A stretch of 64,000 bases of DNA from Coprobacillus cateniformis (GCF_009767585.1 NZ_WSNW01000001.1:1270090-1334089); one strand, 5' to 3'; shown: positions 51,863 through 62,378, counted from the first letter of the stretch. Translations and numbers: made by a program. Notes: a model not told the origin generated them from the letters alone.

Positions 51863-53821
51863 TTAAAATTTAAAGTAGAACAAAACTCCTTTATCAGTAT
51901 TCTTAACACCATATTCAAAGTGATGTAAATCTAATATTGCTTTACATATTGCTAATCCTAAACCCGTTCCCTCTTCATTTCTCGCTTTATCGACTTTATG
52001 GAAAGTTAACCAGATTTTTTCAACTTCATCATTTGGAATCTGTGCTCCTTCATTTTCAACCTCAAAACAATGTTCATCCAAATGTACATATACACTCTTG
52101 CCATCTTCTGTATATCTAAGCGCATTACTAATAAAGTTATTAATGACCATTTCAATCTTAAAGTGATCAGCATGTATTGTTGCTGAATCTAATTCGGCAT
52201 TCAAATGTATGTTTTTCTTCTCTAATAAATAGGCCATTGAATCTAAACTTTCATCCACAATATCAAGTAAATCAACATCTTCCATTGTTAATGATATATT
52301 TTGAGATTCTAACTTTGATAAATCCAGCATTGCTAAAACAAGTTCATTAATACGTTTAGCTTCATTTTGAATGATATCAATATATTCATTTCGTTTCTTT
52401 TCATCTTGTTCAAGTTCTACAAGTTCACTAAAACCATTAATAATTCCTAATGGTGTCTTAATTTCATGTGTAAAATTAGATACAAAATCTTTTCTTACAC
52501 CTTCTAATTGAGTAACACGTTCAATTTCCTGATGTAAATTACTAATAGTCTTTTCCAGTTCTTTACTCATTATATCTATGCTACGTGCCAGATCACCTAA
52601 TTCATCATGCCTTGTCATATCAATAGGATAATCAAACTCCTTACGAGCAATATGTTTTGCAGTTGTTTCAATACGACGAATTGGACGTACAATCATATAG
52701 GCTATAGATAAACAAATTAAAATAATTAATATAAATGCTAGAAAATATGTTGACGAATTATCAACCATAAATTGTTGTAAAGATTTCATGGTTAAATCAG
52801 TATATTCTTGTGTGACAAAGATATATCCTGCTGAAAGTAAATCTAACGATTCTTCTGTTGTATAGTCTAAACTTTGATTTGCATCTACGAGTAACGACCA
52901 GTCTTCTAATCGCATCATGACTGTAGAATAATATTTGCCATTGTATTCATATGGTGATAAAAGATAGTAATTAGAATAATCATTACCTGCAGAATGAAAC
53001 TCTTTTCCAGAACTTTTAAATTTTTTAAAATTTCTTTGAATTTGATATTGTAACCCGTTCATAGCATTTTGATAGTCTACTACCAAAGCAGACTGCTTTT
53101 CTTCAAATTCTTTTGAACTATCTTGTTTTTCAGTCTGTTTTTGTATCTTCATTGTTCCAGATGCTGATGAAAAGAAGACAATTTCTTTATTATAACTTGT
53201 ATAAGCACTTACTGTTCCTTGAAAGGTTTGGGTTTTTCCTTTGACATCTCCTGTATAAATAATTTCATCATTATAGACAAGGTTTTTAACTTGGATATCA
53301 TTAAAACTCGCTTCTCCCTCTTCTGGCTGATGATCAAGTTTCACCTCTATTGAAATATTCCCCACTTCCTTTTGATGTTCAATTAAAAAATTTTCAATAG
53401 AATTGAGATCTTTTTTTGGCAATGATGTCAGATTAAAATAAAGAGGCCATGATTGGGAACCATAATATTCATCAGCGAAAATACACAACGTAGGACTTGA
53501 GACACCTTCCCTTGATGTCGAAACAATTTTCCCCTGACTATCAACTAAACATTTGATTTTCGTATTATCACCAGATAATGCACTGCTATATATTGATTGA
53601 AATGCATCTGATGTAATATCAACTTTATTCACAGCTACTGTTTCAATATAGGATTTAGCAAACTTATCTAAATTTCTCACAGTGACTTCAGCATCGGTTT
53701 CTAAAGTATTCTTTATATATCGATCAATTCCTAATCGAATTTCATTTCCTAAAACCACTGCAAAAGCTAAAAAAACAATACCAGAAATCTTAAGAATTAA
53801 GCTAAAACTTATTTTTTTCAT
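51863..53821 (-). CDS. membrane sensor histidine kinase
   Basis: The 652-residue protein has a membrane helix at residues ~8-27, a large extracellular domain (~30-350), a second helix (YFLAFILIILICLSIAYMIV, ~357-378), HAMP (RPIRRIETTAKHIARKEFDYPIDMTRHDELGDL), HisKA with SNFTHEIKTPLGIINGFSELVE, and HATPase with NNFISNALRYTEDG and GTGLGLAICKAIL. It lies 6 bases after the response regulator gene and beside two ABC transporters, a setting typical of antimicrobial-peptide sensing, although the large sensor domain differs from the short BceS-type. Confidence 0.92.
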   Translation of the reverse strand: MKKISFSLILKISGIVFLAFAVVLGNEIRLGIDRYIKNTLETDAEVTVRNLDKFAKSYIETVAVNKVDITSDAFQSIYSSALSGDNTKIKCLVDSQGKIVSTSREGVSSPTLCIFADEYYGSQSWPLYFNLTSLPKKDLNSIENFLIEHQKEVGNISIEVKLDHQPEEGEASFNDIQVKNLVYNDEIIYTGDVKGKTQTFQGTVSAYTSYNKEIVFFSSASGTMKIQKQTEKQDSSKEFEEKQSALVVDYQNAMNGLQYQIQRNFKKFKSSGKEFHSAGNDYSNYYLLSPYEYNGKYYSTVMMRLEDWSLLVDANQSLDYTTEESLDLLSAGYIFVTQEYTDLTMKSLQQFMVDNSSTYFLAFILIILICLSIAYMIVRPIRRIETTAKHIARKEFDYPIDMTRHDELGDLARSIDIMSKELEKTISNLHQEIERVTQLEGVRKDFVSNFTHEIKTPLGIINGFSELVELEQDEKKRNEYIDIIQNEAKRINELVLAMLDLSKLESQNISLTMEDVDLLDIVDESLDSMAYLLEKKNIHLNAELDSATIHADHFKIEMVINNFISNALRYTEDGKSVYVHLDEHCFEVENEGAQIPNDEVEKIWLTFHKVDKARNEEGTGLGLAICKAILDLHHFEYGVKNTDKGVLFYFKF

Positions 53822-53827
53822 TAGCTT

Positions 53828-54487
53828 CTACTCCTTTGGATCAAACATATATCCTATCTTCACAACGGTTTGAATATATGATGATGCTTCTAATAATTTC
53901 TTTCTTAGTTTTTTGACATATGTATCAACAATTCTCTGGTCCCCATAGTAATCATAACCCCAAACATGATCTAACAATTGATCTCTAGATAAAATTTTTC
54001 TCTTATTCTCTATAAAATAAATCAAAATCAAATATTCTTTATGTGATAATTGAATCTCAACGTCATTAACAAAGACTTCATGAGTATCTTCATCAATATG
54101 AATCATACCTACATCTAATGATTCATTTCCTTTATTCAATCTTTTCAAAAGAGCATTGCATTTCGCATACAACAATGAAGGAGTAAATGGTTTAGATATA
54201 AAATCATCAGCACCCAATTCATATCCTTTTAATTTATTCTCATCTTCACTTAATGCACTAATAAACAAAATAGGTATATCACTCTTTTGTCTAATTAATT
54301 TACAAACTTCATATCCATCAATTCCAGGCATCATAATATCTAACAATACAATATCATATGTTTCATCCAACAATGATAAAGCCTCATATCCATCACTTGC
54401 CTCTACTACGGCAGCACCTTGTTTACTAAAATACTCTACAATAAATAAACGAATTAATTTTTCATCTTCTACTAACAATACCTTCAT
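53828..54487 (-). CDS. OmpR/PhoB-family response regulator
   Basis: The 219-residue protein has REC (LLVEDEKLIRLFI, phospho-Asp in VLLDIMMPGIDG, Lys in FISKPF) and a C-terminal winged helix (LSHKEYLILIYFIENKRKILSRDQLLDHVWGYDYYGDQRIVDTYVKKLRKKL). It is cotranscribed with the kinase. The promoter and target are likely in the intergenic region with the ABC transporter genes just upstream. Confidence 0.94.
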   Translation of the reverse strand: MKVLLVEDEKLIRLFIVEYFSKQGAAVVEASDGYEALSLLDETYDIVLLDIMMPGIDGYEVCKLIRQKSDIPILFISALSEDENKLKGYELGADDFISKPFTPSLLYAKCNALLKRLNKGNESLDVGMIHIDEDTHEVFVNDVEIQLSHKEYLILIYFIENKRKILSRDQLLDHVWGYDYYGDQRIVDTYVKKLRKKLLEASSYIQTVVKIGYMFDPKE

Positions 54488-54552
54488 CTATGACACCTCA
54501 TTCCCTTTTCATTATAATATAAATTTGTGAAAAAATTATGTAAATAACAAAG

Positions 54553-54585
54553 AAAAGATGATTTCCTTTAAAGAAATCATCTTTT
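54553..54585 (-). terminator. terminator between the ABC genes and the two-component system
   Basis: A perfect 13-bp inverted repeat (54553-54565 with 54573-54585) follows the stop of the ABC gene on the minus strand with ctttt after the stem. Confidence 0.75.
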
Positions 54586-54590
54586 CACCC

Positions 54591-56339
54591 CTAGGAATCT
54601 ACTCCTTCTTTTAAAATAATAGAAATATTTTTTTGACGAAGATTCTTCATTTTTATAAATAAGACAATAATATATAAACTATAACAAACTATAATATATC
54701 CTAATATTCTTAAATAATTTATATCTTGATGAAGAAAAACAAACAAGATTATCCATATACACATAAGAAATGGAATGATAATAACTAAATATTTTAATTT
54801 TTCTGTAAAATAATTTTTTTTAATCTCAGACATTGGAACTCCTACTGCATGAAGAATTGACAAACTTGTTAAATTTTTTGTTACATCTTTCCATGTTATA
54901 TAAATAATATAGATAATGGTCACAATTCCTAAGATAATTTGAATTATCATAAACATGAATTGATACAAGCTCTTTTGACCGAGATTATCTTGTTGCTCTG
55001 AGAAAATAGAATGTTGAATTGAAAAATCATTATTTTTTATTAATGATTGAAAATAATGTTCTACATCTGTTCCACACTGAAGTTCATAAAAATCACTATT
55101 TTGCATTAAATAATCATATTGTGTAGGAAATTCAACTGTAAACTTCTTTTCTTTTAGATAACTATTGACTCCATTATAAGAGTAATAGATTTGCTTTAAA
55201 TCATTAACATCTTCCTGAACAATATTAATAATTTGAAACTGAATTGTATATTGACTTTGTCCTAATTGATAGTTTAAATCTAATTTATAATTGATAAGTT
55301 CTTGGTCAGTTAGTTGAAATTGATTTTTGAGAATATCTGCTACATTTTGATTAATAAGAATTTCATTTTGTTTTAGGTGAATATGGGAAACACTATCATC
55401 TACACTTTGAGGATAAATATTTATTTTAACAAGTTTATTCTTTATGGGAACAGAACTAAATTCGAGAATAGGCCTTTTCGCCTGACTATATCTATTCAAA
55501 ATATCCGAATTATGACCATAAGTTTTTACATAAATACTATTCTTATTAACCGCTATACCATCTTTGTTTTCAACAAAGAGATTTGTTCCTATTTGGTTAA
55601 TAGTCAGTTGCATTAAAATTAAAAGACTCATAAAGATTGTTTGCAACATGGTTCTTTTATGTATAATCTTATGTATAATCTGTCTTGTTTTATGGGAATT
55701 AACATTAGAATTATTTTTTATTATTCTCATTGTCTTCATTTGATGATGTTGATCTTTAAGATAAAGTTGATAATCTTTGAGTTCATAATGATAATCATAA
55801 TAATTTTTTAATAATAAAGTTTCATGAGATGCAACAATAACAACATGATCATGAGAAAGCTTTTTTAAAAGATTCAAAACTCGTTCTTTATTATCTATAT
55901 CTAATGATTCAGTTGGTTCATCACAAATAATAATCTGTGGCTGACAAAATAACGCTCTTGCTATTCCAACTCTTTGCCTTTGCCCTTGTGATAATTCTTT
56001 AGGATACCTGCTTAATAAGTCTGTAATATTCAGTTGCTGTAAAATATCTGTGCAATACTCATTTTCATCATGTATCATTATGATATTTTCTTGAACTGTC
56101 AATTCATCTATAAGTTCATAGTTTTGAAAAATACATGCTATAGATACATCTGAATCTATACATCTCTCTCCATTATCAACATCTTCATATCCGGCTAATA
56201 TATTTAAAAGTGTAGATTTCCCACTTCCACTACTCCCAGATATAAAATAGAAACCACAGTATGAAAAATTAAAATTAAGATTTTGAAAAAGGACATGCTT
56301 ATCAAATGTTTTATGAATGTTTTTGAGTTCTAAATGCAT
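54591..56339 (-). CDS. ABC ATPase/permease fusion, small subunit
   Basis: ATG 56339 has a ribosome site; the five codons upstream do not belong. The 582-residue protein has an ABC ATPase (Walker A GSSGSGKST, signature LSQGQRQRVGIARAL, Walker B IIICDEPTESL) and a permease with a membrane helix near 235, an extracellular domain and three C-terminal helices. It overlaps the upstream 701-residue ABC gene by 29 bases and probably pairs with it. Export of a peptide or signal sensing together with the adjacent kinase is inferred. Confidence 0.85.
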   Translation of the reverse strand: MHLELKNIHKTFDKHVLFQNLNFNFSYCGFYFISGSSGSGKSTLLNILAGYEDVDNGERCIDSDVSIACIFQNYELIDELTVQENIIMIHDENEYCTDILQQLNITDLLSRYPKELSQGQRQRVGIARALFCQPQIIICDEPTESLDIDNKERVLNLLKKLSHDHVVIVASHETLLLKNYYDYHYELKDYQLYLKDQHHQMKTMRIIKNNSNVNSHKTRQIIHKIIHKRTMLQTIFMSLLILMQLTINQIGTNLFVENKDGIAVNKNSIYVKTYGHNSDILNRYSQAKRPILEFSSVPIKNKLVKINIYPQSVDDSVSHIHLKQNEILINQNVADILKNQFQLTDQELINYKLDLNYQLGQSQYTIQFQIINIVQEDVNDLKQIYYSYNGVNSYLKEKKFTVEFPTQYDYLMQNSDFYELQCGTDVEHYFQSLIKNNDFSIQHSIFSEQQDNLGQKSLYQFMFMIIQIILGIVTIIYIIYITWKDVTKNLTSLSILHAVGVPMSEIKKNYFTEKLKYLVIIIPFLMCIWIILFVFLHQDINYLRILGYIIVCYSLYIIVLFIKMKNLRQKNISIILKEGVDS

Positions 56340-58416
56340 ATAATCCCCCTTCAATAATTACTATAAAAATTAGCGCTACACTGGTAGATAAAAGATAATT
56401 AAATATGTTATATTCAACGAAAGAAGCAAAACCAAGTGTATTTACGAATTGATTAAATATTTGGCATAAATATGGTAGCATTAACATTTGCAATCCAATA
56501 ACTGTTACAAATAATAAAATTAGATACCCAAAAATATAAAATATTGGAGAATACCCATAACTCCTCATCACTTTTTCTTCTTTTATATAACGTTTACGAC
56601 AAGCCAATATCATTCCCACTTCAATTATAAGTAATCCTATACATACCAAACTACTAAAGAGATAGAAATAAGCAGGATTCTGATACTCTTGAGACTCTGT
56701 TAAAAAAGAGTTATTATAAGGAATAAAGGAACTTTCTCTTCCAACAATTGTTTTGTTTATATCATTAGCCACTTTTTCTGCATTATATTGTGGGTCAATT
56801 AAAAAATAAACATAAATGTATTTTAACTTATCTGGGATCATTTGATAGGCTTCCTCAATCCACTCATCTAAAGCTCCTTCTTTAAAGTAAATCTGATTTT
56901 CATTCTTATTTTCTGTATAACTGATTCCACTTATTTGTACTTTTGTTTCTTCGCCACCAAAATAAGAAAAAGGCATTTCCTTTCCTATTAATTGTTTATA
57001 ACTATCTAATTGATATTCTTTAGTCAATGCTGCGGCCACTTCTAAAGAAACAATAATCTCATTATTATGAACAGGCTTATACCCATATTGTAGTGATATT
57101 TCATATCGATCATAGAGTTGATATGGAACAACCTCAGTATTTTTTTTATTGCCTATTTTAAAAATATCAAATGCAGGGGCATTCGAAAAACTATTATCTT
57201 TAAAACCTTCATAATTTCTAAAATCAAATGTCAGAACAAAATCTTTTGGAAAATCCCCATTAGGATGAGAAGAATTAGCTTGATCAAGAATTCTACAAAA
57301 ATCATCATAATCAGCAAAAGGAACTTCACCAGTTTCTTGATAAATTCTATCACCTTCTATAACAGCTTCTTTAATATCATCAATTGTCATCTCAGGTGTA
57401 AAAGAACCATTTGATAATGAATAGTTTTGAGGAGTCCAGCCATAACGGTAACCAATAACCTGACTAATATTATCTTTAACCAATTGAAGCGTCTTTTTAT
57501 CATAAATATCATAATAGAGATAACTACCATCTTCTTCTACTCTATCATCAACACCTCTATACTTATTATTATCTTCATGAGGTTGAGTAATAATAAGATT
57601 TTCTGAATTACGCCATTTATTTTTTTCAATGACTGCTTCTCTCGTCGATGAAAACAGTGAAGTACAAACAAATGCTATTATTAAAATTAGAAAAATCAAA
57701 CAGAATTTTGATATAAGTTCAACTGGATGACATTTTAAACTTTTTATTAAGAATCTTAACCTTTGATTATTACTTTTACTAATATCTGATATTTTATTAA
57801 TTATCAATTGTTCTTTTTCATTAACAACCTTATCATTGACAACCTTTCCTTTTTTCATAGTAATAATACGGTCAGCATATTTTTCTATTAACGCCACCTC
57901 ATGTGTAACTATAATAACACTTTTGTCTTGAGATATAGTTTGTAAAATCTCCATAATTATCTCAGCATTTTCATAATCTAATGAAGCAGTTGGTTCATCA
58001 CAAATTAAATAATCACTTTCTACTAGTAATGATCGTATAATTTGTATACGCTTCTTTTGCCCAACGGATAACTTCTTAACCTTTTGATGAACAAACTCTT
58101 TCATATGAAATTTTTCTAACCACTCATCAATAAGTTGACGATTATTATTAACAATCAATAAATTGTCTATAACTTTCATTGATTCCATTAAAAGAATATC
58201 TTGTTCAACAACTTCAATTTTACCATCTCTTTCAATATGACCTGTAAAGTCATTATCTTTACCAGATATAATATGAAGTAACGATGTTTTTCCACATCCA
58301 CTTTGTCCAACAATGAATATCATACCTTTTTCTTGAATATATAAATTGATATTATTTAGAGCTTGAATATCCTCGTTGTGATTATGATAAGTTTTATTAA
58401 TTGATTCTAGTAACAT
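56311..58416 (-). CDS. ABC ATPase/permease fusion, large subunit
   Basis: The 701-residue protein opens with an ABC ATPase (Walker A GQSGCGKTS, signature LSVGQKKRIQIIRSL, Walker B YLICDEPTASLD; residues 1-205), then a membrane helix at ~235-255, an extracellular domain (~260-560), and three C-terminal helices. The signature is degenerate (SVGQK for SGGQ), so ATP hydrolysis may be asymmetric between the two partners. With the 582-residue neighbour it likely forms a heterodimer. It leads the operon after the AT-rich intergenic region. Confidence 0.85.
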   Translation of the reverse strand: MLLESINKTYHNHNEDIQALNNINLYIQEKGMIFIVGQSGCGKTSLLHIISGKDNDFTGHIERDGKIEVVEQDILLMESMKVIDNLLIVNNNRQLIDEWLEKFHMKEFVHQKVKKLSVGQKKRIQIIRSLLVESDYLICDEPTASLDYENAEIIMEILQTISQDKSVIIVTHEVALIEKYADRIITMKKGKVVNDKVVNEKEQLIINKISDISKSNNQRLRFLIKSLKCHPVELISKFCLIFLILIIAFVCTSLFSSTREAVIEKNKWRNSENLIITQPHEDNNKYRGVDDRVEEDGSYLYYDIYDKKTLQLVKDNISQVIGYRYGWTPQNYSLSNGSFTPEMTIDDIKEAVIEGDRIYQETGEVPFADYDDFCRILDQANSSHPNGDFPKDFVLTFDFRNYEGFKDNSFSNAPAFDIFKIGNKKNTEVVPYQLYDRYEISLQYGYKPVHNNEIIVSLEVAAALTKEYQLDSYKQLIGKEMPFSYFGGEETKVQISGISYTENKNENQIYFKEGALDEWIEEAYQMIPDKLKYIYVYFLIDPQYNAEKVANDINKTIVGRESSFIPYNNSFLTESQEYQNPAYFYLFSSLVCIGLLIIEVGMILACRKRYIKEEKVMRSYGYSPIFYIFGYLILLFVTVIGLQMLMLPYLCQIFNQFVNTLGFASFVEYNIFNYLLSTSVALIFIVIIEGGLYAFRTQKHS

Positions 58417-59125
58417 TATATTTCACCCACCTTTTATTTTTATCAGACTATGCTCTATACTCAAACTTAACAATAAAAACCATATATTTAGTTTGAATAT
58501 ATTGATTAATTCATATCCATATATGAACTAAAATAATCAAACATATTATACCATTTTTTAATAATCTTTCTCTGTCAATAATATTTAGCCTTATTGAGAA
58601 TAACTTCCTCAAAGATTATTTACGTTCTATTTTTGTTAACAATAATCGTGGATTATATTTCTATGCATTTGAATAATTTAATTATAATATTTTCAACATC
58701 ACTAAGTCATATCATAACTAATTAATGATTAATTTTATACAAAACTTCATCAAAATATTGAACATTCACAATGAGTATTACCTTATATTATTATAATAAA
58801 TACATTTCATTATTTTTGCAATGATTTTCCCCTAACCGTTAAATTATAAATATTACTTATTTATAAGTATAATATTTTGACTAATAAATTTAGATTATTT
58901 ATATAAATTTTATTTAATCAAATGTTTAAATATTTTAAATTGAATAAATATTTATCATCATCTCTAAAATCTTTGAGAAAAATTAATTTTAAATTAAATA
59001 AACATTAAATTTATTTATCTTACTATAAATAATTAAAAACAATCACTTCTATTAAGGTTATTACTCAAAAATCTGTAACTAAAAATAAAAGATTCCAATG
59101 TTGTTTCAAAATTAGTAATAAATAA
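58417..59125. other. 700-base AT-rich stretch without a gene
   Basis: I find no open frame with a ribosome site on either strand. The stretch is extremely AT-rich, with several short palindromes, and includes the promoter region of the ABC pair on the minus strand near 58420-58560. It might be the remains of an old gene or a chromosome landmark; nothing further is supported. Confidence 0.4.
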
Positions 59126-59129
59126 AAAA

Positions 59130-59151
59130 AGCCACTTCTATTGAAATGACT
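59130..59151 (-). terminator. terminator after the GNAT gene
   Basis: On the minus strand agtcatttc/gaagtggct form a stem with two G-U pairs, followed by seven T (A-run 59124-59130). Confidence 0.6.
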
Positions 59152-59152
59152 C

Positions 59153-59647
59153 TCATAATTTCTTCATATAACCTTCATCATCATAATAATATGATTCATC
59201 AAATTTAACAAAATGAAGTCTGCGTAATAATTTTTTTGAACGAACATTATCATTATAAACATAACAAAGTACTTTTTTAAATTTCTGTTCATTTTTCATA
59301 TAATCACAAAATGCTGTGACAATTTCTGTTGCATATCCTTGTGACCAATAAGCACTATCAAGTGTATATCCCAATACAAAAATTTTTCTATTCACAACTT
59401 CTACAAATAAATCACCTATCATTTTATTTTCTTCTTTCAATACAAATGATAAATGATAATCTGTTTTTGGTTGATTCATAGTTTTTATTAACTGACATTG
59501 TTGAATACGACGTTTGGCATCATCTTGTGAATAACTAGTCCAGGATTGATATTGTGCCACTTCAGGCTTACTTCGATATTCACTCATACGCAATGCATCT
59601 GCTTCTTCTAAATATCTTAAATATAATCTTTCTGTTTCTAGTATCAT
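59153..59647 (-). CDS. GNAT-family acetyltransferase (RimJ/RimL-like)
   Basis: The 164-residue protein begins MILETERLYLRYLEEADALRMSEYRSKPEVAQYQSW, the RimJ/RimL start, and has DLFVEVVNRKIFVLGYTLDSAYWSQGYATEIVTAFCDY with the acetyl-CoA-binding Q/R-x-x-G-x-A segment. It follows prmC by 10 bases. It likely acetylates ribosomal or other protein N-termini or a small molecule. Confidence 0.85.
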   Translation of the reverse strand: MILETERLYLRYLEEADALRMSEYRSKPEVAQYQSWTSYSQDDAKRRIQQCQLIKTMNQPKTDYHLSFVLKEENKMIGDLFVEVVNRKIFVLGYTLDSAYWSQGYATEIVTAFCDYMKNEQKFKKVLCYVYNDNVRSKKLLRRLHFVKFDESYYYDDEGYMKKL

Positions 59648-59657
59648 ATGTTGTCCT

Positions 59658-60512
59658 TTAATTTAAGTGATAGTATATAAATAACATGCGATCTTTTCCA
59701 TTGATATCTTTAATAATCTCATAGGGAATATTTGGAAAATAATGCTCAACAGCTTGACACATTAATTCTCGTTGATCAAAGCCCATCTCAAATGCTAATA
59801 GAGCACGATCCTTGATAACACTTTGAACTTTTGAGAAGATTTTTCTATAGAAGTATAAACCATCATTACCTCCAAATAAGGCAACATGTGGTTCATTATC
59901 TTTCACAACACTCTCAATATCTTGCTCTACTGGAATATATGGTGGATTAGATACAAATATGTCCACTTTCATTTCTCTATCTATCAATGGTTCTAACATA
60001 TCTCCTTGATAAAATTCAATATTTGCCCCTAATTCCTGTGCATTCAAACGGGCAACCTCTAAAGCTTCTTTACTAATATCAGTTGCAACGACATTGAGTT
60101 TACTTTCTTCCAACGCTAAAGAAATCGCAATAGCACCCGAACCGGTTCCAACATCACATAAATCAATAGATTCATAATCTTCAAAATAATCATCTATCTT
60201 ATAAAGAATATTCTCTACCAATTCTTCAGTTTCATAACGTGGAATTAAGACATCTTCATTGACAATAAAATCTCTTGAAAAAAATGTTTCTTTTCCTTTA
60301 ATATATTGAATAGGTTCTCCATCCATATATCTCTTTATACCAGCCTGAAAAGCTTGATATAATTCATCTTCAACTTCTTCATCCATCATTAGGTACAATT
60401 GATGGGGTTCTTTATTTGCCAAATGATAAAATAATACCTTAGCAACATTACAATCTTTATTTGTATCATCCAGCATAGTTTCACTTTCTCGAAGCAATTC
60501 TCTTATCGTCAT
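59658..60512 (-). CDS. prmC: release factor glutamine methyltransferase
   Basis: The 284-residue protein has an N-terminal helical domain that binds release factors, the SAM-binding DVGTGSGAIAISLA, and the catalytic NPPYIP. It methylates the Gln of the GGQ motif of RF1/RF2. It overlaps the stop of prfA by one base, the usual prfA-prmC coupling. Confidence 0.96.
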   Translation of the reverse strand: MTIRELLRESETMLDDTNKDCNVAKVLFYHLANKEPHQLYLMMDEEVEDELYQAFQAGIKRYMDGEPIQYIKGKETFFSRDFIVNEDVLIPRYETEELVENILYKIDDYFEDYESIDLCDVGTGSGAIAISLALEESKLNVVATDISKEALEVARLNAQELGANIEFYQGDMLEPLIDREMKVDIFVSNPPYIPVEQDIESVVKDNEPHVALFGGNDGLYFYRKIFSKVQSVIKDRALLAFEMGFDQRELMCQAVEHYFPNIPYEIIKDINGKDRMLFIYYHLN

Positions 60513-61588
60513 TACTCTTCTTCTCCAAGTAATTTCAATCGTTGATCCTCATTAATTAATGCATCGATCACATCATCTAACTTACCTTCCATAATACGGT
60601 CTAATTGTTGAATTGTTAAACCAATACGATGATCAGTCACACGATTTTGTGGATAATTATAAGTTCTAATTTTCTCACTTCTATCTCCACTACCGATTTT
60701 ACTACGACGCTCACTTCCTAATGCTTCTTCCTGTTCACGTTGAACCATTTCATAAACTCTTGCACGAAGAGCACGCATTGCTTTATCTTTATTGTCATGT
60801 TGACTACGACCATCCTGACTTGATGCAACAATTCCAGTTGGTAAATGGGTAATACGGACTGCTGAATCCGTTTTATTAATATGTTGTCCTCCAGCTCCAG
60901 ATGCTCGATATGTATCAATTCTGAGATCACCTGGATTAATCTCTACATCAACCTCTTCTGCTTCAGGCATAACAAGGACTGTCGCAGTAGATGTATGAAC
61001 TCGTCCCTGTGTTTCTGTCTTGGGAACACGTTGAACACGATGTGAACCAGATTCAAACTTTAGTTTAGAATAAACACCTTCACCTTTCACCATGAATGAA
61101 ACTAAAGAAAACCCTCCTGCTTCAGATTCTTGTGTCTCCATGACTTCAACCTTCCATCCTTGTGATTCTGCATACTTGACATACATTCTATATAAATCAC
61201 CAGCAAATATATTTCCTTCATCTCCACCAGCAGCACCACGCACTTCCACAATAACATTCTTATTATCATTTGGATCCTTAGGAATTAATTCTAAGTGAAG
61301 CTTTTCTTCTAAATGAGGTTTCTTTTCTTCCAATTCACTTAATTCTAATTCTGCCATTTCTTTAATTTCAGGATCATTTTCTTTCATTAATTCTTTTGCT
61401 TCTTCAATACCACTTAAAACTTTCTTATATTCTTGATACAATTGATATGCAGTTTCAAGTGATGCTTGTTCTTTTGAAGCTTCTGTCATCTTATGAATAT
61501 CACTAGCAATGCTTGGATCCATTAAGATTTCATTTAATTCTTCATATCTTCTTGCGATTGTTTCCAATCTTTCTATCATATTATTCAT
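60512..61588 (-). CDS. prfA: peptide chain release factor 1
   Basis: The 358-residue protein has the PxT codon-recognition region (RVPKTETQGRVHTSTATV), the GAGGQHINKTDSAVRITHLPTG peptidyl-hydrolysis motif with GGQ, and the tail YNYPQNRVTDHRIG. It terminates translation at UAA and UAG. Ribosome site ggaggttagagt before ATG 61588; a nested ATG (61579) is also possible. Confidence 0.97.
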   Translation of the reverse strand: MNNMIERLETIARRYEELNEILMDPSIASDIHKMTEASKEQASLETAYQLYQEYKKVLSGIEEAKELMKENDPEIKEMAELELSELEEKKPHLEEKLHLELIPKDPNDNKNVIVEVRGAAGGDEGNIFAGDLYRMYVKYAESQGWKVEVMETQESEAGGFSLVSFMVKGEGVYSKLKFESGSHRVQRVPKTETQGRVHTSTATVLVMPEAEEVDVEINPGDLRIDTYRASGAGGQHINKTDSAVRITHLPTGIVASSQDGRSQHDNKDKAMRALRARVYEMVQREQEEALGSERRSKIGSGDRSEKIRTYNYPQNRVTDHRIGLTIQQLDRIMEGKLDDVIDALINEDQRLKLLGEEE

Positions 61589-61671
61589 ACTCTAACCTCC
61601 AAACCCTTTCCATTATAATATAAACTTATAAAATAAGCAAAATAATATTGGTATATTCTTTGTTTTTTTGA

Positions 61672-61700
61672 TTGACAGAAAATGATTGTTTTTTTATACT
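61672..61700 (+). promoter_or_regulatory. sigma-A promoter of the HAD gene
   Basis: TTGACA (61672-61677) and TATACT (61695-61700) stand 17 bases apart, about 30 bases before the ATG at 61728, which has ggagg 10 nt upstream. Confidence 0.75.
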
Positions 61701-61727
61701 ACATTTAAAGGAATTGGAGGATAGACA

Positions 61728-62378
61728 ATGAAAAAAGCAGTAATATTTGATATGGATGGTTTAATGATAAATAGTGAGAGAGTCACTTTTGAAGGTTATC
61801 AATTGGTGATGAGGAAATTAGGTTTATCAATAAGTGAAGACTTTTATAAACAGTTATTAGGAAAGACGCTTCCAACGGCATATCAAATTTTTTATAATGA
61901 ATATGGGGATGACTTTCCCATGGAGCAAGTCTTAAATGACGTTCATCAATATATGGCTGACTTGTTTGATCAGGAAGGTGTCCCATTAAAAAAAGGATTA
62001 TTAGAACTTTTGATATATTTGAAAGAAAATAACTATAAGACTATAGTGGCAACATCGAGTACTCGTAAAAGAGTTGATCATATTTTAGGCTTGGCAGATA
62101 TCATCAAGTATTTTGATGATTCTATCTGTGGTGATGAGGTGACTCATGGAAAACCTCATCCTGAGGTATTTTTGCGTGCTTGTGAGAAATTAGGAGTGAA
62201 TCCTAGTGATGCTATTGTTTTAGAAGATAGTGAAGCAGGAATTCAAGCAGCATATAGTGGAAATATTGATGTCATTTGTATACCAGATATGAAATACCCT
62301 GAACAAGAATTTGAGAAAATGACAACAAAGATTCTCGATTCTTTAGATCAAGTGATAGATTTCTTAACATGTTCTTAA
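61728..62378 (+). CDS. HAD-family hydrolase (beta-phosphoglucomutase-like)
   Basis: The 216-residue protein opens KKAVIFDMDGLMINSE (HAD motif I with the nucleophile Asp), motif II TIVATSSTRKRVDHIL, motif III GKPHPEVFL and motif IV VLEDSEAGIQAA. It belongs to the HAD-IA phosphatase/phosphoglucomutase group. Substrate uncertain: sugar phosphate most likely. Confidence 0.92.
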   Translation: MKKAVIFDMDGLMINSERVTFEGYQLVMRKLGLSISEDFYKQLLGKTLPTAYQIFYNEYGDDFPMEQVLNDVHQYMADLFDQEGVPLKKGLLELLIYLKENNYKTIVATSSTRKRVDHILGLADIIKYFDDSICGDEVTHGKPHPEVFLRACEKLGVNPSDAIVLEDSEAGIQAAYSGNIDVICIPDMKYPEQEFEKMTTKILDSLDQVIDFLTCS

